A stretch of 32,196 nucleotides of DNA from Bacteroides sp. (GTDB lineage Bacteria > Bacteroidota > Bacteroidia > Bacteroidales > Bacteroidaceae): assembly GCA_022648295.1 (NCBI GenBank), contig JALCME010000032.1:1-32196 (forward strand), in the 5' to 3' direction. Under the pieces are notes generated by a model, which was not told the DNA's origin, searched no databases, and was given only the letters and a program-made list of their open reading frames with translations. Position numbers and translations under genes: made by a program. Shown piece by piece: positions 8,524 to 17,629 of this stretch (its first letter is position 1; every line of letters starts with the position of its first letter).

Positions 8524-9468
8524 ATGAAACAGATGTTCAGAGAATTCTTTTACTATACAAAAGAACAGCGAAGAGGCATCTACTTACTGATTATTCTCAC
8601 CGTGTCAGTCCTCGTTTTTGGATATATACATTCCGTTTGGAGAGATCGGCATGCACCATCACAAAAAGAAATTGAACAACAGGCGGCAGACGAAAAGCAA
8701 TGTCAGGAGTTCCTTTATTCTTTACAAAGGAAAGCAGCAGACCATGTCCGGCATATTCCATTTGATAAGCAATTTGAATGGGCAAGAAAGTTCTCCTCAC
8801 CAAGGGTTCTATCCAGTTTCAACCCCAACACTGCTGATTCTTTGACCTTTCAAAAGCTGGGATTGCCGGGATGGATGATCAAGAATATCCTTCACTACCG
8901 TTCCAAAGGCGGACACTTTAAAAAGCCGGAAGATTTCAAGAAAATATATGGACTCACTGCAAAGGAATACTCAACCCTCTCTCCTTATATACACTTATCT
9001 GCCAAAGATACTATGCGAACATCCATATCATTGCATCATCCAGCGTCAACACATGCGCCCGTGCTAAAATATGTCGCTGGCACTAGCATCAATTTAAATA
9101 AGGCAGACACGACGGAGCTAAAAAGAATTCCGGGAATAGGTAGTGGCATAGCCCGCATAATCGTTAATTACCGTCAACGTCTGGGAGGTTACTACTGTAC
9201 AGGACAATTAGAGGAAATTCATCTCAATAGCAAAGAACTACAAACTTGGTTCTATATTAATCCGAAAGAAATTCATCCTCTTAACCTCAACAAAACCGGC
9301 ATAGACCGTCTTCGTCATCATCCTTACATCAATTTCTATCAAGCTAAGGCATTTGTGGAATACCGTCAAAAGAAAGGCTCAATAAGCAGTTTGAAGCCAT
9401 TCAGCCTTTATGAAGAATTTACAGCAAACGATTTGGAAAGAATCAGTCACTATGTTTGTTTCGAATAA
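8524..9468 (+). CDS. membrane-anchored helix-hairpin-helix (ComEA-like) protein
   Basis: A 314-residue protein with one N-terminal membrane helix (about residues 18-38) and then three tandem helix-hairpin-helix modules of roughly 60 residues. They begin near FNPNTADSLTFQKLGLP (residue 98), INLNKADTTELKRIPGIG (188) and LNLNKTGIDRLRHHPYI (258). The middle module is the best match to ComEA (GIGSGIARIIVNYR). The other two are diverged, the third having lost its hairpin glycines. ComEA binds incoming DNA during natural transformation, but such multi-module proteins are widespread in Bacteroidota without a proven role, so DNA binding at the membrane is an inference. Likely co-transcribed with the upstream symporter. 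Confidence 0.8.
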   Translation: MKQMFREFFYYTKEQRRGIYLLIILTVSVLVFGYIHSVWRDRHAPSQKEIEQQAADEKQCQEFLYSLQRKAADHVRHIPFDKQFEWARKFSSPRVLSSFNPNTADSLTFQKLGLPGWMIKNILHYRSKGGHFKKPEDFKKIYGLTAKEYSTLSPYIHLSAKDTMRTSISLHHPASTHAPVLKYVAGTSINLNKADTTELKRIPGIGSGIARIIVNYRQRLGGYYCTGQLEEIHLNSKELQTWFYINPKEIHPLNLNKTGIDRLRHHPYINFYQAKAFVEYRQKKGSISSLKPFSLYEEFTANDLERISHYVCFE

Positions 9469-9551
9469 GAAGCTATGGCACGAAGTCAGCTCCATTTAGT
9501 CATTTTTCAGGAGAAGTAGCAAATTAACCGGTAAAACGTAGCATAAGCTCT

Positions 9552-9661
9552 GTTTCCTATAGGAAAACAAGTTGTTTTGCTATTCAAAACAGAGTGTTTT
9601 GACTGTCAAAACACTCTGTTTTAAGCATTAAAATAAAATGTTTTGAAGTATAAAAACAATC
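9552..9661. repeat. 22-bp-period dyad repeat array B (5 units)
   Basis: Five consecutive 22-bp units start at 9552, 9574, 9596, 9618 and 9640. The unit is GTTTTG, 5 variable bases, CAAAAC, 5 variable bases. The first unit has GTTTCC/GGAAAAC arms, and the fourth and fifth are decayed. T-tracts and A-tracts therefore alternate every 11 bp. Adjacent units also pair with each other: AAAACAGAGTGTTTTGA (9586-9602) and TCAAAACACTCTGTTTT (9606-9622) form a perfect 17-bp inverted repeat with a 3-base loop. It lies 84 bases after the helix-hairpin-helix gene and about 245 bases before the next gene. It could act as a terminator-like RNA structure or curved DNA. The function is unknown. Confidence 0.85.
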
Positions 9662-9906
9662 GCTTGCTACTTATCAATGAAATACATTATATATATTGAA
9701 CAAGAGATGTGCCTATTAAATACTCGTTCTCTCCGATAGCTGCGTTACATCATGCCATAACAAAAGGATAAGAAACTCTGAGCAAAGTCTTAATCATATT
9801 TTGTAATCCATGCAACTTTCTTAAAAGAGGTTCCGTCTAATTAATAGACAATAACCCTAAAACAGGAAGGCCGCACTGGACTAAGGACTAAAACCATAAG
9901 AATACG
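9662..9906. other. leader of the outer-membrane barrel gene
   Basis: This stretch holds no gene or RNA I can recognise. A near match to the -7 element (ATATTTTG at about 9796) is one base off consensus, so the promoter of the downstream gene is not assigned. Confidence 0.4.
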
Positions 9907-12231
9907 ATGAAGAAGTTTTTCATAGCCATACTCATAGCCAGTGTGGTACAGGGTGTTTTTGCCCAGAAAATAGACATAAAAGGCACCGTGCGTAATGCCA
10001 CAAGCAAAGAAGCAGCAGAGTATGTAAACGTTGTATTACAGACTATGGATTCGACTTTTGTAGCAGGCGTAACAACCGATCAACAGGGGTGTTTTGCACT
10101 ACACAGCGTAAATAAAGGAAACTACCGGCTGGTGCTGTCAAGCATTGGCTACAACACCGAGTACATAAGCCTCAGCGGATTAAAACGCGACACAGATCTG
10201 GGGCAATTGAACATAAAAGACACTGCCATTGCGTTGGACGGGGTAACCATAAAGGCATCCAACCAAGTTAACCGTGCCGACCGCAAAATCATATTTCCCT
10301 CCGAACGTCAGGTCAAAATCTCTACTAATGGCATCAACCTGCTTCAGGAACTCATGCTCCCCCGTATTCAATTCAACCAGATGACCAATGAAATCAGCCT
10401 GTCAGGTGGAGGCGAACTACAACTGCGAATCAATGGAGCCACCGCCGACATCAATGAAATAAAAGCCTTGAATCCAGCGGATATTATCAGAATTGAATAT
10501 CACGATAATCCGGGATTGCGCTATGGAAATGCCGAGGTTGTTCTCGATTATATTGTCCGCAGGCCAGATACAGGTGGCAGTTTTGGTACCGACCTTAGTC
10601 AAGGAGTAAACACCATGTGGGGAAATCATAATATATATGGAAAGATAAACCATAAGAAATCAGAGATAGGACTTTCCTATTTTATAGGAGTACGCGACCT
10701 TTACGGATTATACCGGGACAACGAAGAGACTTTCAAGCTCGCAAACGGAACCTCCATTCAGCGCTACGAAGAGGGCACACCCGACCAGGCCACTATATTC
10801 ATGCACAACTTAAACTTAAATTACAGTCTCCAGCAATCGGAGAACTCTTTATTCAGCGCTACTTTCCGGTTGCGGGGAAACAACCAGCCGCATTGGGACT
10901 TTCATGGAATACTGCACAATGCCAACGACATTACAGACAATATGAATATTATCGACAACACCAGACAAAGTTGGGCCCGTCCTTCACTGGACCTCTATTA
11001 TCAACAGAACTTAAAGAATAAACAAACACTGGTATTCAATCTGGTAGGTACTTACAACCGGGAAAAATCACACCGGTTATATCAGGAGAGTACGGCGGAA
11101 GAACTCCTGACTGACATCAATAACAATACTTCGGGGAATAAATACTCATTAATCGGTGAAGCAATCTACGAGAAAGAGTTTCCCAAAGACAGCAGACTAA
11201 GTTTCGGGCTACGTCACACCCAGTCGTACGCCAACAACGAATACAGAAACGGACATGATTACGATACAAGAATGCACCAAGCCATCACTTATTTATTCAG
11301 CGAATATCGTAAGAAGATAGATAAGCTGGACATCAGACTGGGAATCGGAGTAACCCGTTCTTACTATGACCAAAGCGGAAATGGCAAGTCATCAGAAGAT
11401 TATAGCTTCAACCCGCGGGCTACGATAAACTATGCCTTCTCTGATAATTCATTCATTCGCTGGAAAGGTGAGGCCTATAATGTATCCCCTTCTCTGAGCG
11501 ATCTGAGTGCTGCGGAACAAGCTATAGATTCTTTCCAGCTACGCCGGGGCAATCCAAACTTAAATGCTTATATGTGCTATCACACCGAACTGACTTACGA
11601 ATGGAAAAAGGGCATTTTCTATACCAACCTCTGGGGAGCTTACGATTATCGCCCCAATGCTATCATGGACGAAAAGATTCAGGAAGGGAACAAGATTGTA
11701 CAAACATGGGATAACCAAGAGGACTGGCAAAAAATATCAGGACGAACCATGTTTCGTGTAGGGCCTATCAGGAAGATTCTACAACTTTCGTTCACAGGCG
11801 GCGTAAACCATTATATCAGCCATGGCAATAGTTACAGCCATACCTATACAAACCTGTTTTGCGAAGCACAAGCTTCGGTCAATTACAAACAATTCTCCCT
11901 CTCCTGGCAGATGAATACGAATTGGAACAAATTCTGGGGAGAAACGTTGTCCGGCGGAGAAAACATACAGATGCTGGGAGTGTACTATAAACACAAGGAC
12001 CTCCGTCTGGGTGTGGGAGCTTTCAATCCTTTCACCAACGACTATAAAATAAAAAATGAGAATTGGAACAAATTTGCGTCTTACAAAACAAAGACTTACA
12101 TCAAAGAAAGTGCGCAGTTATTCTGGGTCAACCTCTCCTATAACTTCTCCTTCGGACGTACCTTTAAAGCCGCTCAAAGAAAGATTCAAAACAGCGATAA
12201 CGATTCAGGCGTAATGAATACAGGGAAATAA
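9907..12231 (+). CDS. TonB-receptor-like outer membrane beta-barrel protein
   Basis: A 774-residue outer-membrane protein. It opens with a signal peptide (MKKFFIAILIASVVQGVFAQ) and then a carboxypeptidase-D-regulatory-like beta-sandwich (about residues 22-110, IDIKGTVRNATSKEAAEYV... to the GYNTEYISL strand). A plug-like segment follows (about 115-220, GVTIKAS ... NPADIIRIEYHDNPGLRYGNAEVVLDYIV), then a long barrel rich in alternating aromatic and polar residues, ending in an aromatic-rich C-terminus. This order matches the Bacteroidota outer-membrane beta-barrel family related to TonB-dependent receptors, without a SusD partner. No neighbouring gene hints at a ligand. It stands alone after a repeat-containing intergenic region. 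Confidence 0.85.
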   Translation: MKKFFIAILIASVVQGVFAQKIDIKGTVRNATSKEAAEYVNVVLQTMDSTFVAGVTTDQQGCFALHSVNKGNYRLVLSSIGYNTEYISLSGLKRDTDLGQLNIKDTAIALDGVTIKASNQVNRADRKIIFPSERQVKISTNGINLLQELMLPRIQFNQMTNEISLSGGGELQLRINGATADINEIKALNPADIIRIEYHDNPGLRYGNAEVVLDYIVRRPDTGGSFGTDLSQGVNTMWGNHNIYGKINHKKSEIGLSYFIGVRDLYGLYRDNEETFKLANGTSIQRYEEGTPDQATIFMHNLNLNYSLQQSENSLFSATFRLRGNNQPHWDFHGILHNANDITDNMNIIDNTRQSWARPSLDLYYQQNLKNKQTLVFNLVGTYNREKSHRLYQESTAEELLTDINNNTSGNKYSLIGEAIYEKEFPKDSRLSFGLRHTQSYANNEYRNGHDYDTRMHQAITYLFSEYRKKIDKLDIRLGIGVTRSYYDQSGNGKSSEDYSFNPRATINYAFSDNSFIRWKGEAYNVSPSLSDLSAAEQAIDSFQLRRGNPNLNAYMCYHTELTYEWKKGIFYTNLWGAYDYRPNAIMDEKIQEGNKIVQTWDNQEDWQKISGRTMFRVGPIRKILQLSFTGGVNHYISHGNSYSHTYTNLFCEAQASVNYKQFSLSWQMNTNWNKFWGETLSGGENIQMLGVYYKHKDLRLGVGAFNPFTNDYKIKNENWNKFASYKTKTYIKESAQLFWVNLSYNFSFGRTFKAAQRKIQNSDNDSGVMNTGK

Positions 12232-12364
12232 TAATCAACTTCTGTAACCTTACAATTCGCAAATACATTAAAGGCATAGTAGTTCTAAATTAATTCATAT
12301 ATCAGCAAGATTCGTATAGAAAGTAACACAATCATTGAGTATTTTTACATCAAAAATTAATAGT

Positions 12365-13309
12365 ATGGATTCTAAGCAACTTAGTATACAAGAGTACACA
12401 ACTCGGATAAATCGAGTAATGGATTACATCAGGCTAAATTTAGATAAACCTATTAATCTTAATAAATTAGCGAGTATAGCAGCTTTTTCACCATACCATT
12501 TTCACCGAATATTCACAGCAATGGTGGGTGAAACTCCAAATAATTTTGTATCCCGCATTAAACTTGAAAAAGCAGCGCAATTATTACAAAACAACCCTAA
12601 ATCATCGGTAGGCGATATCGCTTTCGTTTGCGGATTTGTCAACGCATCATCTTTCAGTAGGGCATTTAAAGACTATTTTAGTATGACTACCACAGAATTT
12701 CGCAATCAAGATAAGGCTATTTACATTAAAGATGGAGTAAGATATAGCAAGAATTGTAAAGCGGTCAGCAAGATTGGCAAAAATAACCAGCAAGTTAATG
12801 AGCAACTTTGCAGTGTCGAATTTAATAAAATAATAATTATGGACACAGAAATTGAAATCAAACAAATGCCAGAACTAAATCTTATTTATTGTCGCCATAC
12901 AGGTGCATTTAACAAAATTGGAGAAGCTTACGAAAAGCTTTTCAAGTGGGCAATTCCTCGTGGATTGGTTACCCCAAGCACCAAGACAGTAACCGTTTAT
13001 CAAGATGATCCTAGCATTACAAGTATTGATAAAATACGTCAGGATGCGAGTATCATTATTGAAGGCGATGTAAAAGTTGAAGGAGAAATAGGTAAATTAA
13101 AGATTGCATCAGGAAAGTATGCTGTTGGTCGTTTTGAAATTAAAGAAAATGAATTTGAAGAAGCCTGGAACACGATGTGTGCATGGCTAACAGAAAGTGG
13201 TTGTCAACCAACTAATAGTCCCACTTACGAGTACTATCATAACGATTACAGTGAACATCCCGAACATAAATTTATTGTAGATATTTGCATTCCTGTAGAA
13301 CCCTTATAA
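12365..13309 (+). CDS. AraC-family regulator with GyrI-like effector-binding domain
   Basis: A 314-residue transcription regulator. Residues about 10-110 form the double helix-turn-helix of AraC/XylS proteins (MDYIRLNLDKPINLNKLASIA, SPYHFHRIFTAMVGETPNNFV, then VGDIAFVCGFVNASSFSRAFKDYF). From about residue 160 the protein has a GyrI-like/Rob-type small-molecule-binding domain (EIEIKQMPELNLIYCRHTGAF ... YEYYHNDYSEHPEHKFIVDICIPV). Regulators of this build (Rob, SoxS-like, multidrug sensors) often respond to toxic amphipathic compounds. The TTG-initiated extension to 12335 is possible, but ATG 12365 gives the better N-terminus. Only 12 bases separate it from the next membrane protein gene. The pair is visibly more AT-rich than its neighbours. 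Confidence 0.88.
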   Translation: MDSKQLSIQEYTTRINRVMDYIRLNLDKPINLNKLASIAAFSPYHFHRIFTAMVGETPNNFVSRIKLEKAAQLLQNNPKSSVGDIAFVCGFVNASSFSRAFKDYFSMTTTEFRNQDKAIYIKDGVRYSKNCKAVSKIGKNNQQVNEQLCSVEFNKIIIMDTEIEIKQMPELNLIYCRHTGAFNKIGEAYEKLFKWAIPRGLVTPSTKTVTVYQDDPSITSIDKIRQDASIIIEGDVKVEGEIGKLKIASGKYAVGRFEIKENEFEEAWNTMCAWLTESGCQPTNSPTYEYYHNDYSEHPEHKFIVDICIPVEPL

Positions 13310-13321
13310 TTTTCTCAAGAT

Positions 13322-13801
13322 ATGAAACTTACCAAAACAGAGAAAATAACAGGTGTTATTCTAGCGGCTCTATTATTTTTGATTACTCTAAGCAGTACAT
13401 TGTTTTTCTTAGGAAAATTAAAAGTTAGCTTAGTAGAATGGAGCTCATTTAATGCATGCTCCCCAATTTGTTTTGCATATTTAGTCTTATTCATTCTATT
13501 TCTTATAAAAAAAAATGCAGTCTACTTGATGATAACATTTCTTCCAATCTATTTTCTTGGAACGACATCAATGTTTGTATTGCCATGGGATGAAATAAAT
13601 TTGATAGTACATATAGGACATATTATAATGACATTTAATTTGATATGGGCGGTTTTCATAGTTTTCAAGTATAAGGAATATAAGGCCTTAGGAATAGGCT
13701 TACTTGTCAGTATTTTACTTTTCGTTCCTTATATAGCCTATGTGCTGTCATATAATCAATTACATGCAGACGAATTATCAAAATTAATCTTACAAAGATA
13801 A
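13322..13801 (+). CDS. small polytopic membrane protein of unknown function
   Basis: A 159-residue protein with about five hydrophobic segments (roughly 10-32, 46-63, 67-88, 95-117 and 122-145) and very few charged residues between them. I do not recognise a family. It starts 12 bases after the AraC-type regulator and must share its transcript, so it is the regulator's likeliest target or partner. AT-rich codon use matches that gene and differs from the flanking murF- or asd-like genes, suggesting the two arrived together. Confidence 0.7.
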   Translation: MKLTKTEKITGVILAALLFLITLSSTLFFLGKLKVSLVEWSSFNACSPICFAYLVLFILFLIKKNAVYLMITFLPIYFLGTTSMFVLPWDEINLIVHIGHIIMTFNLIWAVFIVFKYKEYKALGIGLLVSILLFVPYIAYVLSYNQLHADELSKLILQR

Positions 13802-13900
13802 AATTGATTAGAAAGCACATTAAGCTCTACAATATCCTGTCCAAAGATGCTGTACAATCTAAAAAAGCATTATTATAGAAGAAGAGAAAGATTGCTTTGA

Positions 13901-14554
13901 CTAGCTACGGATTGCCCCGTCAACCAAATGGATAGTACGGTCGGTAATCCGTGCTAATCCTTCATCATGGGTCACGATCACAAATGTCTGTCCAAAACGA
14001 TTCCGCAGATCAAAAAACAGTTGGTGCAATTCCTCTTTATTATGAGTATCCAGACTACCTGATGGTTCATCTGCCAACACCACCGCCGGATTATTAATCA
14101 ATGCACGCGCTACGGCAATGCGCTGTTTCTCTCCTCCTGAAAGCTCATTCGGCTTATGGGAAGCCCGTTCCGTCATCCCCATAAAGTCCAATAACTTCAT
14201 GGCAGATTCCTGAGCTTCACGTTGACCGGCACCTGCTATAAAGGCCGGAATCATCACATTCTCCATAGCGGTAAACTCCGGCAGAAGCTGATGAAATTGA
14301 AAGACGAAGCCAATGTGCTTATTCCGGAAAGCAGATAATTCGCGCTCTTTCATCTTGCTAACCAGCGTTCCGTCTATGGTCACCGAACCACTATCCGGCG
14401 CATCCAACGTACCCATGATCTGAAGCAAGGTAGTTTTGCCTGCCCCACTGGGACCGACTATGCTGACAACTTCTCCCTGATTGATCTCCAAATCTATTCC
14501 CCGTAACACTTCCAGTTTATCAAAACTCTTGGTTATTCCTTCCAGCCGAATCAT
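13901..14554 (-). CDS. LolD-like ABC transporter ATP-binding protein
   Basis: A 217-residue ABC ATPase with all motifs: Walker A GPSGAGKT (34-41), Q-loop near VFQFHQLLPEF (84-94), signature LSGGEKQR (138-145), Walker B VVLADEPSGSLD (158-169) and the switch histidine in VTHD (196). The LPEFTAMENV and LADEPSGSLD phrases place it in the LolD/MacB/FtsE-like group, which drives MacB-fold permeases such as lipoprotein release. No permease gene is adjacent, so its partner must be encoded elsewhere. It lies about 85 bases after tcdA in the same orientation. Confidence 0.88.
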   Translation of the reverse strand: MIRLEGITKSFDKLEVLRGIDLEINQGEVVSIVGPSGAGKTTLLQIMGTLDAPDSGSVTIDGTLVSKMKERELSAFRNKHIGFVFQFHQLLPEFTAMENVMIPAFIAGAGQREAQESAMKLLDFMGMTERASHKPNELSGGEKQRIAVARALINNPAVVLADEPSGSLDTHNKEELHQLFFDLRNRFGQTFVIVTHDEGLARITDRTIHLVDGAIRS

Positions 14555-14638
14555 TTCTTTATTTTTTTTAATCGTATAAACTTTAAAACCTACTCTATCT
14601 GTGCTTCAATGTCTCCATGCTCTTTAGCCTCACAAATC

Positions 14639-15349
14639 TCATAGCCGGGAAATGACATACTCTGCTAAATAGCAGCCAAACACGGCAGGCATATAACTTA
14701 CCGTTCCACACGTAGACTTCTTATTTTTCTCATCATCTGTTAACAATACAGCGTCAGGATTGGCCTGTTCCGTACTAAATACAACAGGCAATTTACGGTT
14801 CACCCCCATCTTCTTCAAACGCTTCCGCACAGCCTTACTCAACCCGCAGTGATAAGTATCCCGAATATCGGCAAAACAGACTTTAGTGATGTCACTCTTA
14901 GCTCCTGCCCCCATACTGGAAACAATCTTGAGACGACGTTTTAAGGCTTCGGCAATCAGGAAGCATTTCGGCGCCAACGTGTCTATGGCATCAACAACAA
15001 AATCGTAAGTTGCTGCATCAAGCAATTCTGGGATATTCTCATCCTTTAGAAACACCGGACATATCTTCAACTCTATTTCCGGATTAATATCCCGGAAACG
15101 CTTCTCCAATACATCCACTTTTGCCTGACCCAGAGTAGAATGTAAAGCAGGCAATTGCCTGTTAATATTAGTCATCTGCACTGTATCGGCATCGACCAAA
15201 GTCATACGTCCCACTCCGGCACGGCATATCATTTCCGCTGCATAAGCACCTACCCCACCTAAACCAACGACCAGCACATGTGCCCGACTCAACCGCTCCA
15301 TTTTATCTTCTCCGAAAAGGAGTAACGTTCTTTGCTTCCAGTCTTCCAT
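14639..15349 (-). CDS. tcdA: tRNA threonylcarbamoyladenosine dehydratase (TcdA-like, E1/ThiF fold)
   Basis: A 236-residue E1-like enzyme of the TcdA (YgdL/CsdL) group, which uses ATP to cyclise the t6A modification at position 37 of ANN-decoding tRNAs. Seen here: nucleotide loop VVGLGGVGAYAAEMICRAG (about 27-45), acidic DAD after it, NINRQLPAL (61-69), DAIDTLAPK (120-128) and the C-terminal GTVSYMPAVFG (215-225) with a cysteine at 214. The start is fixed by TGATG overlap with the upstream antiporter: the ATG shares its A with the antiporter's TGA. A longer frame begins 18 bases earlier but would overlap the antiporter more. Confidence 0.9.
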   Translation of the reverse strand: MEDWKQRTLLLFGEDKMERLSRAHVLVVGLGGVGAYAAEMICRAGVGRMTLVDADTVQMTNINRQLPALHSTLGQAKVDVLEKRFRDINPEIELKICPVFLKDENIPELLDAATYDFVVDAIDTLAPKCFLIAEALKRRLKIVSSMGAGAKSDITKVCFADIRDTYHCGLSKAVRKRLKKMGVNRKLPVVFSTEQANPDAVLLTDDEKNKKSTCGTVSYMPAVFGCYLAEYVISRL

Positions 15350-17484
15350 CAATTCTTTTTTAACCACTTATAAACCCATTTACCAACTTTCTCATAATGT
15401 TGCGTCTCACTATTTCCATGCGGATTGGAGAACGACATATAATCTTGTGGTTCTCCTTGTCTGTCAGGATAAAGCACAATGAAACTTTGGTCCGAAAAAT
15501 ACTTTCCTAACTGGGAAGACAATTTTTCTAACGAACTGTCATACGATATAGATCCCCTGCGAGCCGTAACCACCACCAATAAATGATCATCATTCACTTG
15601 CCCGGTCAATAACAACAAGTCACCCCAATTCTCCAACTGGGTAAAATCAGCTGATGTCTCCTTATATCTTTTCTTTAGTAAAGCTTGCAAACGTCTCATT
15701 GTCTCCTCGTTTACAAAAAAATGAATTTTACATCCCAGAGTATTTGCCATACGGCAAATATGTCCGACCCACTTCGGGAACCCCGCTTCATATTCAGCTT
15801 TCGGCGGAACGGCGACATCTATCCGTCTAATCGTATTAATAGGCATCACAAACTTGGCAATCATCACTTCCCGGCACATACCTTTTAATAAATTCTCTGC
15901 CAGTGTTCCGAAGAAAGAATCAACGATATTCCCCTTATGGTGTAAACCGATGATGACATCTGTCACTCCGTATTCTTTTGCTGTGTGAATAATACCAGAA
16001 GCAATATTCAAATCGTAACGGCTGATTTGCTGCAAAGGAACATTGCCTGATGCTGCTATCTTGGCAGCCTGATTTAGATAACGCTTTCCGCGATGCATGG
16101 AAACTCCCGAAGAGCCATTGTCATTCACCACGTTCAGCGCCAATAAATTATCTTTTTGCTTAGAGTCCCGTATAACCAAAGCTAAGTTCATCAAATCTCT
16201 AACCGTACTTGGATTAGCCACAGAGATCAGGATTTTCTCTTCTCCCGCAGCCGATTCCTCTTCTTCCTGACTGGCATCATCTTCCATTGCAAGTTTGCGG
16301 GCGGCCCGTTCCGTCATAAAGGAACTGACCATGCAGGTTATTAAAATTAATAATACGGTTCCATTCAATACATCTTCATTCAACAGACGCCCTCCATCCG
16401 GCAAAATGATATTATATCCCACCAATACAGCCGCTAAAGTAGCTGCTGCCTGCGCACTACTTAATCCAAACATTAGCCGCTGTTCATTAGTCGTCATTTT
16501 AAATATTCCTTTTGTCAGCTTCGATGCGATCCATTTACCCGTCAAAGCCGAAGCAAGCATAACCACAGCGACTTTAAGTGCATTTCCCTCTCCAAAGATC
16601 ACATGGACATTGATCAGCATTCCCACACCAATCAAAAAATAAGGAATAAAAAGAGCATTCCCCACAAACTCTACATGATTCATTAACGGAGATACATGTG
16701 GTATCAATCTATTTAAAACCAGTCCTGCCAAGAAAGCACCGAGAATGCCTTCCATCCCAATAAATTCCATTAAACCGGCTCCTAAAAAGGCCATGGAAAG
16801 CACAAAAATAAATTGCATTACATTATCACTGTAACGCCTGAAAAACCACCGCCCTATGCGAGGGAAAAAATAAATAATAAATCCTCCGATCAATATTACT
16901 TTGGCAACCAACCATATCCAAAACAGTCCGGACATCTCTCCCTTAAACATTCCTCCAATAACAGCCAGAACCAGCAACGTTAAGGTATCCGTAACCGCTG
17001 TTCCACCAACCGCAATGCTGACACTCCGATGTCTGGACACTCCGTACCTAATCACAATGGGATATGCAATCATTGTACCCGAAGCGTACATACTGGCTAG
17101 TAATACAGAGGTTAATACGCCATATTTTAAAATCAGGGTATTGGTAAGCAAACCTATAGAAATAGGGATAATAAAGGCCAATAGCCCGAGCACAACCGCT
17201 TTCTTCCTATTTTTCTTAAAGTCTGCCATATTCATCTCCAGTCCAGCCAGGAACAGAATATAATACAAGCCCACTTTGCCAAACAGTTCAAAGCTGCTAT
17301 CGCGTGCCAAAATATTTAATCCATGCTCCCCAATGACAACTCCCGCCAATATCATACCAATGATATGCGGTATGCGGAGTTTATCCAACAATATAGGAGC
17401 AAACAGAATGATAAGAAGTACAAGGAGGAATATCCATGTAGGATCAACTATGGGAAGTTCAAGGTGGAAGTCAAACCAGTTCAT
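15349..17484 (-). CDS. CPA2-type cation/proton antiporter with C-terminal UspA-like domain
   Basis: A 711-residue inner-membrane antiporter. Residues about 10-400 hold roughly twelve hydrophobic helices in the Na+/H+ exchanger pattern, with IPHIIGMILAGVVIGEHGLN and ILFLAGLEMN early on and GAFLAGLVLNRLIP later. After an acidic linker (DDASQEEEESAAGEE) comes a cytoplasmic region of about 270 residues resembling universal-stress-protein folds (EKILISVANPSTVRDLMNLA ... GVTDVIIGLHHKGNIVDSFFG). The frame stays open for 195 codons upstream, antisense to asd. That is rejected because Met at 17484 starts the expected N-terminus. Translationally coupled to tcdA (TGATG). The ion is not predictable. Confidence 0.9.
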   Translation of the reverse strand: MNWFDFHLELPIVDPTWIFLLVLLIILFAPILLDKLRIPHIIGMILAGVVIGEHGLNILARDSSFELFGKVGLYYILFLAGLEMNMADFKKNRKKAVVLGLLAFIIPISIGLLTNTLILKYGVLTSVLLASMYASGTMIAYPIVIRYGVSRHRSVSIAVGGTAVTDTLTLLVLAVIGGMFKGEMSGLFWIWLVAKVILIGGFIIYFFPRIGRWFFRRYSDNVMQFIFVLSMAFLGAGLMEFIGMEGILGAFLAGLVLNRLIPHVSPLMNHVEFVGNALFIPYFLIGVGMLINVHVIFGEGNALKVAVVMLASALTGKWIASKLTKGIFKMTTNEQRLMFGLSSAQAAATLAAVLVGYNIILPDGGRLLNEDVLNGTVLLILITCMVSSFMTERAARKLAMEDDASQEEEESAAGEEKILISVANPSTVRDLMNLALVIRDSKQKDNLLALNVVNDNGSSGVSMHRGKRYLNQAAKIAASGNVPLQQISRYDLNIASGIIHTAKEYGVTDVIIGLHHKGNIVDSFFGTLAENLLKGMCREVMIAKFVMPINTIRRIDVAVPPKAEYEAGFPKWVGHICRMANTLGCKIHFFVNEETMRRLQALLKKRYKETSADFTQLENWGDLLLLTGQVNDDHLLVVVTARRGSISYDSSLEKLSSQLGKYFSDQSFIVLYPDRQGEPQDYMSFSNPHGNSETQHYEKVGKWVYKWLKKN

Positions 17485-17563
17485 AAGTACAAAAGTTTTT
17501 GGTTCTTGCCGCAAAATAACGAAAAAGTTTTGATTATATGGGCTATCATACAGCAAATAGTTA

Positions 17564-17571
17564 TAAATTTG
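17564..17571 (+). promoter_or_regulatory. -7 promoter element of asd
   Basis: TAAATTTG matches TAnnTTTG, 58 bases before the asd ATG, in the divergent gap between the antiporter and asd. Confidence 0.5.
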
Positions 17572-17629
17572 CACCCAATTCTGTCTATTCAGAAGATAGG
17601 TGTAGTATAAATCAAAAAACAAAAGAAAA

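Noticed and set aside
9552..9661. Array B as a CRISPR
   Set aside because: The units are 22 bp in total with 5-base variable parts. There are no spacers of usual length and no cas genes.
9780..9810. Promoter for the outer-membrane barrel gene at ATATTTTG
   Set aside because: It is one base off TAnnTTTG and over 100 bases from the start codon, so the match is too weak to claim.
13901..14554. Calling the ABC ATPase lolD outright
   Set aside because: Sequence motifs fit LolD but equally other MacB-type ATPases, and no LolC/E-like permease gene is adjacent.
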